From the NCBI RefSeq assembly GCF_904848665.1, contig NZ_CAJHCQ010000001.1:806001-870000 (forward strand): DNA of 64,000 nt. The letters are read 5' to 3'. The DNA comes from Paraburkholderia hiiakae. GTDB lineage: Bacteria > Pseudomonadota > Gammaproteobacteria > Burkholderiales > Burkholderiaceae. This document shows positions 35,293-44,396 of this stretch, one piece after another. Every line of letters begins with the position of its first letter. Positions within the stretch are counted from its first letter, which is position 1. Under the pieces are notes generated by a model. That model did not search any database, was not told the origin of the DNA, and was given only the letters and a program-made list of their open reading frames with translations. The translations under genes and the position numbers were made by a program.

Positions 35293-38040
35293 TTACTCGC
35301 CCGCGCTACGCGTTGCGCGGCGGCGCGAGGCCGTCGTGCCCGCAGCCCGCGTCGATGTGGGCGTCGACGCCGCGCGCGAGCGGCGCGCCGCCGTTTTGGC
35401 GGCAGCCGGCGTCTTCTTCGCTTCGGCCGGTTCCGCGGCCTTCACCTTCACGCCGGCGCGCGCCGCGCGAATGTGTTTCGCGGGGGCGGCGCTTTCGCTC
35501 GCTGCGGCCGCCTTCGTGCGCGCGGCCTTCGCGGTAGCCGCCGGGGCATCAGGCTGCGCAGCCGGTACGGCGGCGGATGCTTCGATGCCCGGCTCCAGGC
35601 TGCGGTCACCAGCCATACCGCCGCCCGCGCCAGAAACACCGCCACCATCCGAAGACGACCCGCCGTCATCGAGCGGCGGCAAGCCCGACTTCTCGCTGCC
35701 CGGCTCGACGCCCAGCGCACGCTGAACGTGGCGATAGCGCTCGCGCCGCTCGCCTTCGAGCGGCCCGGACACGGTCGCGATGCGGTACACGGCCGCGAGC
35801 AGCGCACGGCGCAACTTCATGTCGGGCACGATTTCGGGCAAGGCGTCGATTGCCGCTTGCGGGTCGAGCTGCACGATCGCGCCCTGGCGGCGCGCCGCTT
35901 CCTTGAGCTCGGCGATGCTCGGCTGGCGATCGCCGAGATACTCGCGCGCGAGCTCGCGCATGCGCTGGAACGGGCGGTACTGCACGGTATGCATTTCGTC
36001 GACGATGTACGCGGCAATGCGCATGAACGCGTCGACGAGCGTGCCCTTCGTGAGATGCGCGCGCGCCGCGCGCAGGCGGTACTGCGCGAGTTCCTTGCGC
36101 AGCGCCATGAGCGGCGGCGCGATGGGCTCGAGCGGCTGGTTCGGCGTCACGCCCACCCAGGCCTGCACCCACGGCGCGGTGTACATGCTGTAGAACGTGC
36201 TTTCGACCCAGGCGTCGCGCGCATCGCGGTATGCGTCCCACGAAGCCTCGATGGTGGCCGAAGCCTGCTTTTCGAGCAGCGTGAACGGATTGTCGGGTGC
36301 GACCGGCTTGCGGTGCCCGCGCACCGCTTCCGCGATGGCGGGCAGCACGCCCAGCGCCGGGTTCGCGTCGCTTAACACGCTGCGCTCCACGCGCGACGGG
36401 TGCGATTCGCGCAGCGCATGCGCGCTGAACGCATTGCTCGACGCGCGCACGAACGGCGAAACGAACAGGTCATAGAGACGCTGATTGTTCTCCGCGAAAC
36501 GGCGCACCACCTCGAAGGGCTGCTCGTCGTCGCGGCCGTCGTCGAGCGCGAGAATGTCGTCGATCGTACGGCGCTCGAAGCGGATCTCGTAGCGCCCTTC
36601 GAGCGCTTCGAGGCGCGCGGCTTCCGGCGTCGAGTCAGTGATCTTCGCTTCGTAGAGGCCAGGCGGCAGCACATCGATCAGGTCGAGCGCCGAAAATAGT
36701 TCGGTGTGCTCCTTATTGGCCACGCTCGCCGAAACGAAGATGCCGAGGTGCCCCACCTTGTCGTGCAGGCAGTACACGATCACCTGCTCGTTGGCGACAA
36801 TTTCGTCGACACTCGCGTACAGGTCGGGAATCCAGTTGAGCGCCTGCTGCGGGGGCGTGATGTTGTCACCCCAGGAGGCGAGCACGATGATCGGTGTGCG
36901 GATGTTGCGCAGGTCCACCGGCGAGCGCGCGTTCTTCGCGAACACCTCGTTGCGCGTGAGGTGATTGCCCACGAAGAGGCTCTGCACGATCCAGTCGATC
37001 TCGGCGCGGTTCAACAGGAAATGGCCGCCCCACCAGCGTTCGAATTCGAGGAAGCGCTCGCGCTCGGAGTCGACCTTCGAATAAAGGTTGTAGAGCTTGC
37101 CCCAGTACGTGTTGGCCGGATTCAGGTACTCGAAGTTCTGCACGAGATACGCGCCGTCGAAGCGGCCATCGCCGAGATCCGCGGCGAGCGAGGACATCCA
37201 CGAGCCGCCCAGCATGCCGCCCGAGTAGCGCATCGGGTTCTTGCCGCGCACGCCGGCCCAATACGACAGCGGCGAGCCCGCGAGCATGAGCGGGCCGACC
37301 AGCGCGGGCGCGGAAGCCGCGAGCAATGCTGCGGCCCAGCCGCCCTGGCAGTTGCCGATGATGAACGGCAGGCCGTCCGCGTCGGGATGCAGGTCGCGTA
37401 CGCGTTGCACGAACACCGCTTCGGCCTGCGCGACGGACTGGATCGTCTGCGTTTCGCAGGGCACCGGGAAGAACGTCACGAAGTAGCACGGGTGCCCCTT
37501 GCGCAGCGCGATGCCCACTTCGCTGTCCATCTTGAACCCGGCAATGCCCGGGCCGTGGCCCGCGCGCGGATCGATCACGACGAACGGGCGCATACGTGGG
37601 TCAGTCGGCGCGCCCTCTTCGGGCTTGATGCGCAGGAGTGCGTAATTGCAGGGATCGGCGAGTTCGCGGCCATCGACGACCACTTCGTAGTCGAACGCGA
37701 GCACCGGCGGCATGCCCGCCTGCTCATGCACATAGGTCTGATTGCCGCGCTCGCGCAGCACGTCGAGGAACAGGACGCTGCGCTGCCAGGCGTCGTAGAG
37801 GTATTCGTAGAGCGGCTGCGGGGCCCCAGGCGCGGCTTGCGCCGATTGGATTACCCGGGTCACAGCCGAAGACACAGCCGAAGCCGCCTCGGTCAACGGC
37901 GTGCGGGGCGATGACTCCTCGTCGGACGCGCCCGCGAGGGGCCAGAAAGGCGCAAAGGGCCAAAAAGACGCGCCCGATGCGAGCGTGGGCAAATAGGAAA
38001 ACGGCGACGAAAGCTGCGGCGAGGAGGTGGAAACTACCAC
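35293..38040 (-). CDS. DUF3141 protein: PHA-synthase-like alpha/beta hydrolase with histone-like tail
   Basis: A 915-residue protein. Residues 100-450 form an alpha/beta-hydrolase core with the box GNCQGGW (229-235) in place of G-x-S-x-G; this is the G-x-C-x-G-G box of PHA synthases, with Cys231. Asp392 in SWGDNITPP and His431 in KVGHLGIF complete a plausible Cys-Asp-His triad. Residues 450-790 are helical and unassigned. The last 110 residues are Ala/Lys/Arg-rich, like histone H1 or PhaM tails. The GTG at 38040 is the start: AAAGGAGA sits nine bases upstream and no ATG follows for about 100 codons. It is annotated as unknown function in databases I know; a granule or acyl-polymer role is inference. 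Confidence 0.82.
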   Translation of the reverse strand: MVVSTSSPQLSSPFSYLPTLASGASFWPFAPFWPLAGASDEESSPRTPLTEAASAVSSAVTRVIQSAQAAPGAPQPLYEYLYDAWQRSVLFLDVLRERGNQTYVHEQAGMPPVLAFDYEVVVDGRELADPCNYALLRIKPEEGAPTDPRMRPFVVIDPRAGHGPGIAGFKMDSEVGIALRKGHPCYFVTFFPVPCETQTIQSVAQAEAVFVQRVRDLHPDADGLPFIIGNCQGGWAAALLAASAPALVGPLMLAGSPLSYWAGVRGKNPMRYSGGMLGGSWMSSLAADLGDGRFDGAYLVQNFEYLNPANTYWGKLYNLYSKVDSERERFLEFERWWGGHFLLNRAEIDWIVQSLFVGNHLTRNEVFAKNARSPVDLRNIRTPIIVLASWGDNITPPQQALNWIPDLYASVDEIVANEQVIVYCLHDKVGHLGIFVSASVANKEHTELFSALDLIDVLPPGLYEAKITDSTPEAARLEALEGRYEIRFERRTIDDILALDDGRDDEQPFEVVRRFAENNQRLYDLFVSPFVRASSNAFSAHALRESHPSRVERSVLSDANPALGVLPAIAEAVRGHRKPVAPDNPFTLLEKQASATIEASWDAYRDARDAWVESTFYSMYTAPWVQAWVGVTPNQPLEPIAPPLMALRKELAQYRLRAARAHLTKGTLVDAFMRIAAYIVDEMHTVQYRPFQRMRELAREYLGDRQPSIAELKEAARRQGAIVQLDPQAAIDALPEIVPDMKLRRALLAAVYRIATVSGPLEGERRERYRHVQRALGVEPGSEKSGLPPLDDGGSSSDGGGVSGAGGGMAGDRSLEPGIEASAAVPAAQPDAPAATAKAARTKAAAASESAAPAKHIRAARAGVKVKAAEPAEAKKTPAAAKTAARRSRAASTPTSTRAAGTTASRRRATRSAGE

Positions 38041-38529
38041 GAGACGAATCTCCTTTAAGAGCGCGCCTGCTCGCCTCGCGGTAAGCAAGCGCCAGGCCGG
38101 CGCGGGCCGTGGACGCGCCATCACGACGAATGGCGCGCGAAGCCTCGCCGTTTGCCCACGCCGCCCTCGCGTGGGCGGCATTGCGGGCAACGGGGCCGGC
38201 AAAAGATATTCGCGGCCGTGTGCGCGCTTCTTGCGCCTCGCGGCCGCGACATGAAAAGAGCCAGATCATGCTGCACTGCGGCATCTAAAAAGTTAGGCTG
38301 CGACCTGACGAAAGTCAAGACACACCGCGGCCCCAAGTGCCTGCCCCATGATCACCGCGCGCTGTGAACGAGGCGTGACAGGCATGCCGGCCAACCCGTC
38401 GTGTGGCGTGTCACGATGTCGCGGCAAGCTGGCGCGCACCTGGCCGACTGCCTCATTCGCGCTGGTCTACACTGTTAGCGCTTTGCGCGCCGCAGCATGG
38501 TTCAAATGCAGGCCCTCGTGGAGACCGCC
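38041..38529. other. 489-bp divergent gap between DUF3141 and pta
   Basis: No credible gene. A good minus-strand sigma-70 promoter for the DUF3141 gene is listed separately. The right-hand 200 bases should hold the pta-ackA promoter, but I saw no clear -35/-10 pair. The sequence next to the promoter contains TGC-rich palindromic pieces (ATGCTGCACTGCGGCAT at 38268-38284). Confidence 0.5.
38290..38318 (-). promoter_or_regulatory. Sigma-70-type promoter of the DUF3141 gene
   Basis: On the minus strand TTGACT (38313-38318) and TAACTT (38290-38295) are separated by exactly 17 bases. Transcription would begin about 240 bases before the GTG start codon, leaving a long leader. Confidence 0.6.
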
Positions 38530-39471
38530 ATGACGTCATCGCCCGACAAGTATTCGGTTCTGCTCGCCCGTTGCGGCGGCCTCGCGCCCGTGCCCACCGC
38601 CGTGGCGCATCCCTGCGACGTGTCCTCGCTCACCGGCGCGCTCGACGCCGCAAACCTCGGCTTGATCGTGCCGATCCTGGTTGGCCCCGAAGCGAAGATC
38701 CGCGCGGTGGCCGAGGAAGCCGACCTGCGCCTCGACGGCATCACCATCATCGACGCGCCGCACAGCCACGCCTCCGCCGAACTCGCGGTGCGCGCCGTGC
38801 GCGACGGCACGGCCGAACTGCTCATGAAGGGCAGCCTGCACAGCGACGAGCTGCTTCACGAAGTCGCGCTCGGCGCGAACGGCCTGCGCACCGAGCGCCG
38901 CCTCTCGCACGTGTTCGCGATGGACGTGCCGACGTACCACAAGCCGCTCTTCATTACGGACGCGGCCGTCAACATCTTCCCGAAGCTCGCCGACAAGGCC
39001 GACATCGTGCGCAACGCGATCGAGCTCGTGCAGGCGCTCGGCATCGCCACGCCCAAGGTCGCGATTCTCGGCGCGGTGGAAACCGTATCCGAAAAGATGC
39101 CCTCCACCATCGACGCCGCCGCGCTCTGCAAGATGGCCGACCGCGGCCAGATCACGGGCGGCCTGCTCGACGGCCCGCTCGCCTTCGACAACGCGATCAG
39201 CGCCGAAGCCGCGCGCATCAAGGGCATTACCTCGCCCGTGGCCGGCGACCCCGACATCCTGCTCGTGCCCGACCTCGAAGCGGGCAACATGCTCGCCAAA
39301 CAGCTCACCTTCCTCGCCGGCGCGGAAGCGGCCGGCATCGTCCTCGGCGCGCGCGTGCCGATCATCCTCACGAGCCGCGCCGACAGCGTGCGATCGCGCA
39401 TCGGCAGTTGCGCGATCGCCGTGCTGCTCGCGCACGCACGGCGCGCGCGCAAAGCAACGGAGATCCTGTGA
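38530..39471 (+). CDS. pta: Phosphate acetyl/butyryltransferase
   Basis: A 313-residue enzyme of the PTA/PTB family, which exchanges acyl-CoA and inorganic phosphate to give acyl phosphate and CoA. AELLMKGSLHSDELL (near residues 97-111), TDAAVNIFP and GGLLDGPLAFDNA are family signatures. It is the minimal domain, without the regulatory N-terminus of E. coli Pta or the MaoC domain that some homologues carry, so acyl chains longer than acetyl are possible. The ATG at 38530 has GGAG six bases upstream; in-frame ATGs at 38497 and 38506 lack a site. The stop overlaps the ackA start. Confidence 0.9.
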   Translation: MTSSPDKYSVLLARCGGLAPVPTAVAHPCDVSSLTGALDAANLGLIVPILVGPEAKIRAVAEEADLRLDGITIIDAPHSHASAELAVRAVRDGTAELLMKGSLHSDELLHEVALGANGLRTERRLSHVFAMDVPTYHKPLFITDAAVNIFPKLADKADIVRNAIELVQALGIATPKVAILGAVETVSEKMPSTIDAAALCKMADRGQITGGLLDGPLAFDNAISAEAARIKGITSPVAGDPDILLVPDLEAGNMLAKQLTFLAGAEAAGIVLGARVPIILTSRADSVRSRIGSCAIAVLLAHARRARKATEIL

Positions 39472-40724
39472 GCAGCGTCCAAGCCCAACCGGTCGATCAG
39501 GGCCATGTCGTGCTCGTCGTGAATGCCGGCTCGTCGAGCATCAAGTGTTCGGTATATCGCGTGATCGAAGACGAACATGTCGAAGGCGGTGCGCGCGCGC
39601 TGCATGGCGCGGGCGGGCAGATCGAGGGCATCGGCGTCGCGCCGCGCGTGGTCGCGCATATGGCCGACGGCCGTCTGATCGTCGACGAAAAGTTTCCCGT
39701 CGCCCAGGTCGCCGATCACGACGCTGCGTTTCGCCTCTTGCGCCTCGTGCTCGCCGTGGGCCTGCGCGACACGCCACCCGCCGCGATCGGCCACCGCGTG
39801 GTGCACGGCGGCGCGCGCTACGCCGACGCCGTGCTCATCGACGACGAAGTGATCAAAGAGCTGGACGCGCTCACGCCGCTCGCGCCCCTGCATCAGCCGC
39901 ACAATCTCGCCGCGATTCGCGCGGTGCGTCAGGCCGCGCCCGAACTGCCGCAGGTCGCGTGCTTCGACACCGCGTTCCACGCGGGCAACGACATCCTGGC
40001 GCAGCTCTTCGCACTGCCCTACAGCTATTACGGCGAGGGCGTGCGGCGCTATGGCTTTCACGGCCTCTCATACGAGTACATCGCCAAACACATGCATCAG
40101 GTCGCGCCCGACATTGCGCGCGGGCGCGTCGTCGTCGCGCATCTGGGCAATGGCGCGAGCCTGTGCGCGATGAAGGACGGCAAAAGCGTCGAGACGACCA
40201 TGGGCCTCACCGCGCTCGACGGCCTGCCCATGGGTACGCGCTGCGGCGCGCTCGACGCGGGCGCCGTGCTCTGGATGATGGCGAAAGGCATGGATTACCA
40301 CGCCATCGAGAAGGTGCTGTATCAGGAGTCGGGCCTCAAGGGCCTGTCGGGACTGAGCAGCGACATGCGCGAACTGCTCGCAAGCGGCAGCGACCGGGCG
40401 AGGCTCGCGATCGACTTCTATACGTATCGCATCGCGCAGGACGTGGGCAAGCTCGCGGTGGTGCTGGGCGGGCTCGATGGCCTCGTGTTCACGGCGGGCA
40501 TCGGCGAGCATGCCGCGCCCATTCGCGCGCAGGTGTGCGAACGGCTCGCGCCTATTTTCGGCACCGTGCTCGATGCGCAAGCCAACGAGGTGGGCAGTAG
40601 TCAGGGTAATGAGCGTGTGAGCGCGCGCGAAAGCCGCGTGCCTGTCTTCGCGATCCGCACCGATGAAGAAGGGATGATCGCGCTCCACACGGCACGGTTG
40701 TTGCGGGCGGCGTTCAAGCACTGA
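39468..40724 (+). CDS. ackA: Acetate/propionate-family kinase
   Basis: A 418-residue kinase turning acyl phosphate plus ADP into carboxylate and ATP. VVNAGSSSIKC (17-27) is the N-terminal phosphate motif, GHRVVHGG the substrate loop, VVAHLGNGAS the second signature and FTAGIGEH the adenosine motif. It uses a GTG start at 39468 that overlaps the pta stop (GTGA), with GGAG upstream; reading further upstream would run through pta. Together the two genes make ATP from an acyl-CoA. The partner loci DUF3141 and fabI suggest the acyl-CoA may not be only acetyl-CoA. Confidence 0.93.
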   Translation: MSSVQAQPVDQGHVVLVVNAGSSSIKCSVYRVIEDEHVEGGARALHGAGGQIEGIGVAPRVVAHMADGRLIVDEKFPVAQVADHDAAFRLLRLVLAVGLRDTPPAAIGHRVVHGGARYADAVLIDDEVIKELDALTPLAPLHQPHNLAAIRAVRQAAPELPQVACFDTAFHAGNDILAQLFALPYSYYGEGVRRYGFHGLSYEYIAKHMHQVAPDIARGRVVVAHLGNGASLCAMKDGKSVETTMGLTALDGLPMGTRCGALDAGAVLWMMAKGMDYHAIEKVLYQESGLKGLSGLSSDMRELLASGSDRARLAIDFYTYRIAQDVGKLAVVLGGLDGLVFTAGIGEHAAPIRAQVCERLAPIFGTVLDAQANEVGSSQGNERVSARESRVPVFAIRTDEEGMIALHTARLLRAAFKH

Positions 40725-40802
40725 GCGGGCCTTGGTCGTGCGTTGCACGGCGCGCAAGGCACGCTGAGCCGCACGGCGCGGCGGTTCACCTCAGGATTCG
40801 CC

Positions 40803-41414
40803 TCAGGCGTACGCCGGACCGCTCTGGTCGAACGCCTCGTCACGCAACCGCCCCGGCGCTGCGCCATGGACCAGCGTATCGACGAAATACTTGGCGCGCG
40901 GCCACGGGCCGAAGCCTGCCGCCGTGTTGATGTGTCCTGCATCGCCGAGATTCACGAACGTGCTGCCCAATTGCTGCGCGAGCGTGCGGGCGCCTTCGAG
41001 CGGCATCCACGGATCGGTTTCGCTGCCTATCAGGATGGACGGCACGGGAAGCTGCCGCGCCTCGAACGCGCCGGCAAAGCGGAACTTCTCGGGACTCGCG
41101 GGCGCGACGAACAGCGCGCCCGCAATATCGGCTCCGCTTTCACCCAGCACGCCCGTATGCAGCGCATGCGCCGCCACGAGGCAGCCGAAGCTGTGCGCCG
41201 CCAGCAGGAACGGCCCACGCTCGCCCGCCAGGCGCCGCGCGAGCGCCGCGCCCCAGACCGCGAGATCGGGCGCGTCCCAGTCGTCCTGCTCCACGCGCAG
41301 CGAGCGCGCGAACTGGCGTTCGAGCCAGCTTTGCCAGTGAGCGCCGTCGCTGCCGTGCAGGCCCGGCACGGTGACGAGGCGGGGCGGCCAACGCATTTGC
41401 GCGCACGAAAGCAT
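40803..41414 (-). CDS. RBBP9/YdeN-family serine hydrolase
   Basis: A 203-residue alpha/beta hydrolase. VPGLHGSDGAHW (16-27) is the family start, AAHSFG places the nucleophile at Ser75, and SETDPWMP and GDAGHINTAAGFGPW supply the acid and base loops typical of the RBBP9/YdeN group. Substrates are unknown for most members. The ATG at 41414 has GAGGAAAAAATC upstream; the open frame continues far beyond it into a Lys/Arg-rich reading that is not coding. Its 3' end faces ackA. Confidence 0.88.
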   Translation of the reverse strand: MLSCAQMRWPPRLVTVPGLHGSDGAHWQSWLERQFARSLRVEQDDWDAPDLAVWGAALARRLAGERGPFLLAAHSFGCLVAAHALHTGVLGESGADIAGALFVAPASPEKFRFAGAFEARQLPVPSILIGSETDPWMPLEGARTLAQQLGSTFVNLGDAGHINTAAGFGPWPRAKYFVDTLVHGAAPGRLRDEAFDQSGPAYA

Positions 41415-41658
41415 GATTTTTTCCTCGCTGGAACACGGCGTGAATCGATTGTGGCTTGCAAGCCGCGCGCGCCGAACCAATTTTTTTTGCTTAGCTTTTC
41501 GGCACCTCGGCGCGGTCCGGCGCGAGACACGCCGCAGCCTTGGGCGCCGCGATTTGCCCGGCGGCCGCGGGCCTGAAAAAGTAGAATGGTGCCAGTGCAA
41601 GCGGCGCAATCCAGCCGCCACCAGCCACACCCGCATACCAGGGACAGGTTCACCCATC

Positions 41659-42606
41659 ATGAAGATCATTTTCTGGTTCCCGCAGACCGACGCCTCCACG
41701 TGGCTGCACGGCCTCGCGCGCGCCCTGCCCGACGCCGAGCTGCGCGAGTGGCAGCCCGGCGACACCGCCCCCGCCGATTACGCGGTCGTCTGGCACCCGC
41801 CGCGCGAGCTTTTCGGCGTGCCGGGCCTTCGCGCCATCTTCAATCTGGGCGCGGGCGTCGACGCGATCCTCGCTCACGAACGCGAGCGGCCGGGCACGCT
41901 GCCCGGCACCGCCATGCTCGTGCGGCTCGAAGACTCGGGCATGGGCCGGCAAATGAGCGAGTACGTGCAGCACGCCGTGCTGCGCTACCTGCGCCGCTTC
42001 GATGAATACGCGCTCGCGCAGGCGCGCCGGGAATGGCACGTGTTGGCGCCGCATCCGCACGAAACCTTCACGGTCGGGGTGCTCGGCCTTGGCGTGCTGG
42101 GCGCGCAGGTCGCACACGCAGTCGCGTCGCTTGGCGTGCCGGTGCGCGGCTTTTCGCGCAGCATGAAGACGATCGAGGGCATCGAAACGTTTTCGGGCGA
42201 GCTGCATGGCGAGCAGTTCGACGCCTTCCTCGACGGCGTCAAGGTGCTCGTGAACCTGCTGCCGGCCACGCCCGACACCGAAAGCGTGCTCAACGCGCGC
42301 ACCTTCGGCAAGCTCTCGCGTGGCGCGTATCTCGTGAACGTGGCGCGCGGCACGCATCTGGACGAACAGGACCTGCTCGACGCGCTGGGCAACGGCACGC
42401 TCGCGGCGGCCACGCTCGACGTGTTCCGCGAAGAGCCGCTGCCGCCCGATCACCTCTTCTGGCACGAGCCGCGCATCACGATCACGCCGCACAGTTCGGC
42501 GCTCACATTGCGCGAGGAAGCGATCTCGCAGGTCGCCGACAAGATCGGCGCGTTGGCTCGCGGTGAAACCGTGAGCGGCGTGGTGCATGTCGGACGCGGC
42601 TACTGA
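41659..42606 (+). CDS. ghrA: Glyoxylate/hydroxypyruvate reductase A
   Basis: A 315-residue D-2-hydroxyacid dehydrogenase that reduces glyoxylate and hydroxypyruvate with NADPH. MKIIFWFPQ at the start and FNLGAGVDA near residue 68 are GhrA hallmarks; GVLGLGVLG near 138 is the nucleotide-binding motif; the catalytic trio falls in NVARGTH (Arg), REEPLPPDH (Glu) and TPHSSA (His). It is followed after 61 bp by HMG-CoA lyase on the same strand. The upstream 244-bp gap includes a TAGAAT -10-like box at 41582-41587. Confidence 0.93.
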   Translation: MKIIFWFPQTDASTWLHGLARALPDAELREWQPGDTAPADYAVVWHPPRELFGVPGLRAIFNLGAGVDAILAHERERPGTLPGTAMLVRLEDSGMGRQMSEYVQHAVLRYLRRFDEYALAQARREWHVLAPHPHETFTVGVLGLGVLGAQVAHAVASLGVPVRGFSRSMKTIEGIETFSGELHGEQFDAFLDGVKVLVNLLPATPDTESVLNARTFGKLSRGAYLVNVARGTHLDEQDLLDALGNGTLAAATLDVFREEPLPPDHLFWHEPRITITPHSSALTLREEAISQVADKIGALARGETVSGVVHVGRGY

Positions 42607-42667
42607 ACATCGGAACCTCGCATCGGAACATCGCGAAGCATTTCAAATATTCGTTGGAGACACGGCA

Positions 42668-43600
42668 ATGGCATCAATGGCACTACCCACCGCAGTGAAG
42701 ATCGTCGAAGTCGGCCCACGCGACGGCCTGCAAAACGAGAAGGAATTTGTTGCCACCGCAACGAAGATCGAGCTCATCAACCGGTTATCGGCCGCAGGCT
42801 TTCCGAACATCGAAGCCGCCTCGTTCGTCTCGCCCAAGTGGGTCCCGCAGATGGCCGACGGCGCCGAAGTCATGGCCGGGATCGAGCGCCGCGCGGGCGC
42901 GATCTACTCGGTCCTCACACCGAATTTGCGCGGCTTCGAAGGCGCACTCGCCGCGCGTGCGGACGAAATCGTGATCTTCGGCGCCGCGAGCGAGGCGTTC
43001 TCGCAGAAGAACATCAACTGCTCGATCGCGGAAAGCATCGAGCGCTTCGCGCCCGTGGCGCATGCCGCGAAGGAGCACGGCGTGCGCATTCGCGGCAGCG
43101 TGTCGTGCGCGCTCGGTTGCCCGTATCAGGGCGAAGTGCCGGTCGCTTCGGTCGTCGATGTGGTGGAGCGCTTCGCCGCGCTCGGCTGCGACGAGATCGA
43201 CATTGCCGACACCATCGGCGTGGGGACGGCGAAGCGCGTGCACGAAGTGTTCGAAGCGGTGACGAAGGTCTTTCCGCGCGAGCGGCTCTCGGGCCACTTC
43301 CACGACACCTACGGCCAGGCGCTCGCCAACATCTACGCGGCGCTCGAGGAAGGCATCGCCATTTTCCACGCCTCGGTGGCGGGTCTTGGCGGCTGCCCGT
43401 ATGCGAAGGGCGCCACGGGCAACGTCGCGACCGAAGACGTGCTGTACCTCATGAACGGCCTTGGCATTCACACCGGCATCGATCTGAACCAGGTCGTGGC
43501 GGCGGGCGACTTCATCTCGAACGCCATCGGCCGGGCGAACGTCTCACGTGCGGGCAAGGCGTTGCTCGCGAAAGCGCGCAGCGAAGCCGCTTGCTCGTGA
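42668..43600 (+). CDS. Hydroxymethylglutaryl-CoA lyase
   Basis: A 310-residue TIM-barrel lyase that splits HMG-CoA into acetyl-CoA and acetoacetate, the last step of leucine catabolism. VEVGPRDGLQNE (13-24) is the metal and substrate motif, HFHDTYGQALANI holds the metal histidines, and GLGGCPYAKGATGN carries the catalytic cysteine. No other leu-catabolic genes (liu) are adjacent. The ATG at 42668 follows GGAGACACGGCA; upstream in-frame ATG codons lack a ribosome site. Confidence 0.95.
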   Translation: MASMALPTAVKIVEVGPRDGLQNEKEFVATATKIELINRLSAAGFPNIEAASFVSPKWVPQMADGAEVMAGIERRAGAIYSVLTPNLRGFEGALAARADEIVIFGAASEAFSQKNINCSIAESIERFAPVAHAAKEHGVRIRGSVSCALGCPYQGEVPVASVVDVVERFAALGCDEIDIADTIGVGTAKRVHEVFEAVTKVFPRERLSGHFHDTYGQALANIYAALEEGIAIFHASVAGLGGCPYAKGATGNVATEDVLYLMNGLGIHTGIDLNQVVAAGDFISNAIGRANVSRAGKALLAKARSEAACS

Positions 43601-43647
43601 AACGCGATCCATCGATTATCGAATCGCAGTACGAAGGAAATCAACTC

Positions 43648-44154
43648 ATGACGGAATCCCTCGACAACCTCGACGCCCTGCCCGACTCTGCGCGCCGTGT
43701 CGCCCTGATGCTGCGCGAGCGCGGCCACGCCAAGCCGGTCGTGATGCTGCCGGAAACCGGCAAGACTTCAGCCGAAGCCGCCGCAGGCCTTGGCTGCGAA
43801 GTTGCGCAGATCGCCAAGTCGATCCTGTTCCGCCGCCGTAAAGACGATGCGCCCGTGCTCGTGATCGCGAGCGGCGCGAATCGCGTGGACGAAAAGAAAG
43901 TCGCTGCGCACGTGGGCGAAATCGGCCGCGCAGATGCCAGGTTCGTGCGCGAGAAGACTGGCTACGCCATCGGCGGCGTGTGCCCGATCGGCCACGCCAC
44001 GACGCCCGTCACGCTGATCGATGCCGATCTGTTCGAACTCGAAAGCCTGTGGGCCGCGGCGGGCCATCCGCATGCGGTGTTCAACCTCTCGCCACAGGAA
44101 CTGGAAGCGCTGACCGGCGCGCCCGTGGTGGACGTCGCGCTGCGCGACGCGTGA
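43648..44154 (+). CDS. YbaK/EbsC-type aminoacyl-tRNA deacylase
   Basis: A 168-residue protein of the YbaK/ProX editing superfamily, which hydrolyses mischarged tRNA (typically Cys-tRNA-Pro or Ala-tRNA-Pro). VAQIAKSILFR near residues 52-62 carries the conserved lysine and YAIGGVCPIGH near 104-114 the substrate-loop signature. GAAGGAAAT is the ribosome site. It is the first gene of a tight four-gene run: DUF1289, MaoC and metallo-beta-lactamase genes follow with tiny gaps or overlaps. Confidence 0.9.
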   Translation: MTESLDNLDALPDSARRVALMLRERGHAKPVVMLPETGKTSAEAAAGLGCEVAQIAKSILFRRRKDDAPVLVIASGANRVDEKKVAAHVGEIGRADARFVREKTGYAIGGVCPIGHATTPVTLIDADLFELESLWAAAGHPHAVFNLSPQELEALTGAPVVDVALRDA

Positions 44155-44156
44155 GC

Positions 44157-44396
44157 ATGACCGCGCTTCACGACAGCGTAACGCCGCCGCCCTCGCCTTG
44201 CATCAACCTCTGCCGCATGGATGAGCGCAGCGGCTTGTGCGAGGGGTGTCTGCGCACCATCGACGAAATTGCTGGCTGGTCGACACTCGACGACGCGCAA
44301 AAGCGCGCCGTCTGGGACTCGATCGAAACGCGGCACGCCGAATGGGTCGCGAAACGCTTCGAATCACAAGAGCGCACGCAAGGAGAAAAACAATGA
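44157..44396 (+). CDS. DUF1289 zinc-ribbon-like protein
   Basis: A 79-residue protein with four cysteines, Cys15, Cys19, Cys28 and Cys31 (SPCINLC, GLCEGC), followed by CLRTIDEIAGWSTLDDAQKRAVW, the DUF1289 core. The cysteines suggest a zinc or iron-sulfur site. Function unknown. It starts two bases after the YbaK stop and its own stop overlaps the MaoC start (ATGA), so it is translationally coupled on both sides. Confidence 0.88.
   Translation: MTALHDSVTPPPSPCINLCRMDERSGLCEGCLRTIDEIAGWSTLDDAQKRAVWDSIETRHAEWVAKRFESQERTQGEKQ

Noticed and set aside
38403..39467. Extended N-terminus for the acetate kinase frame through pta
   Set aside because: The upstream part is an Arg/Ala-rich shadow of pta; the GTG at 39468 has a ribosome site and begins the kinase domain.
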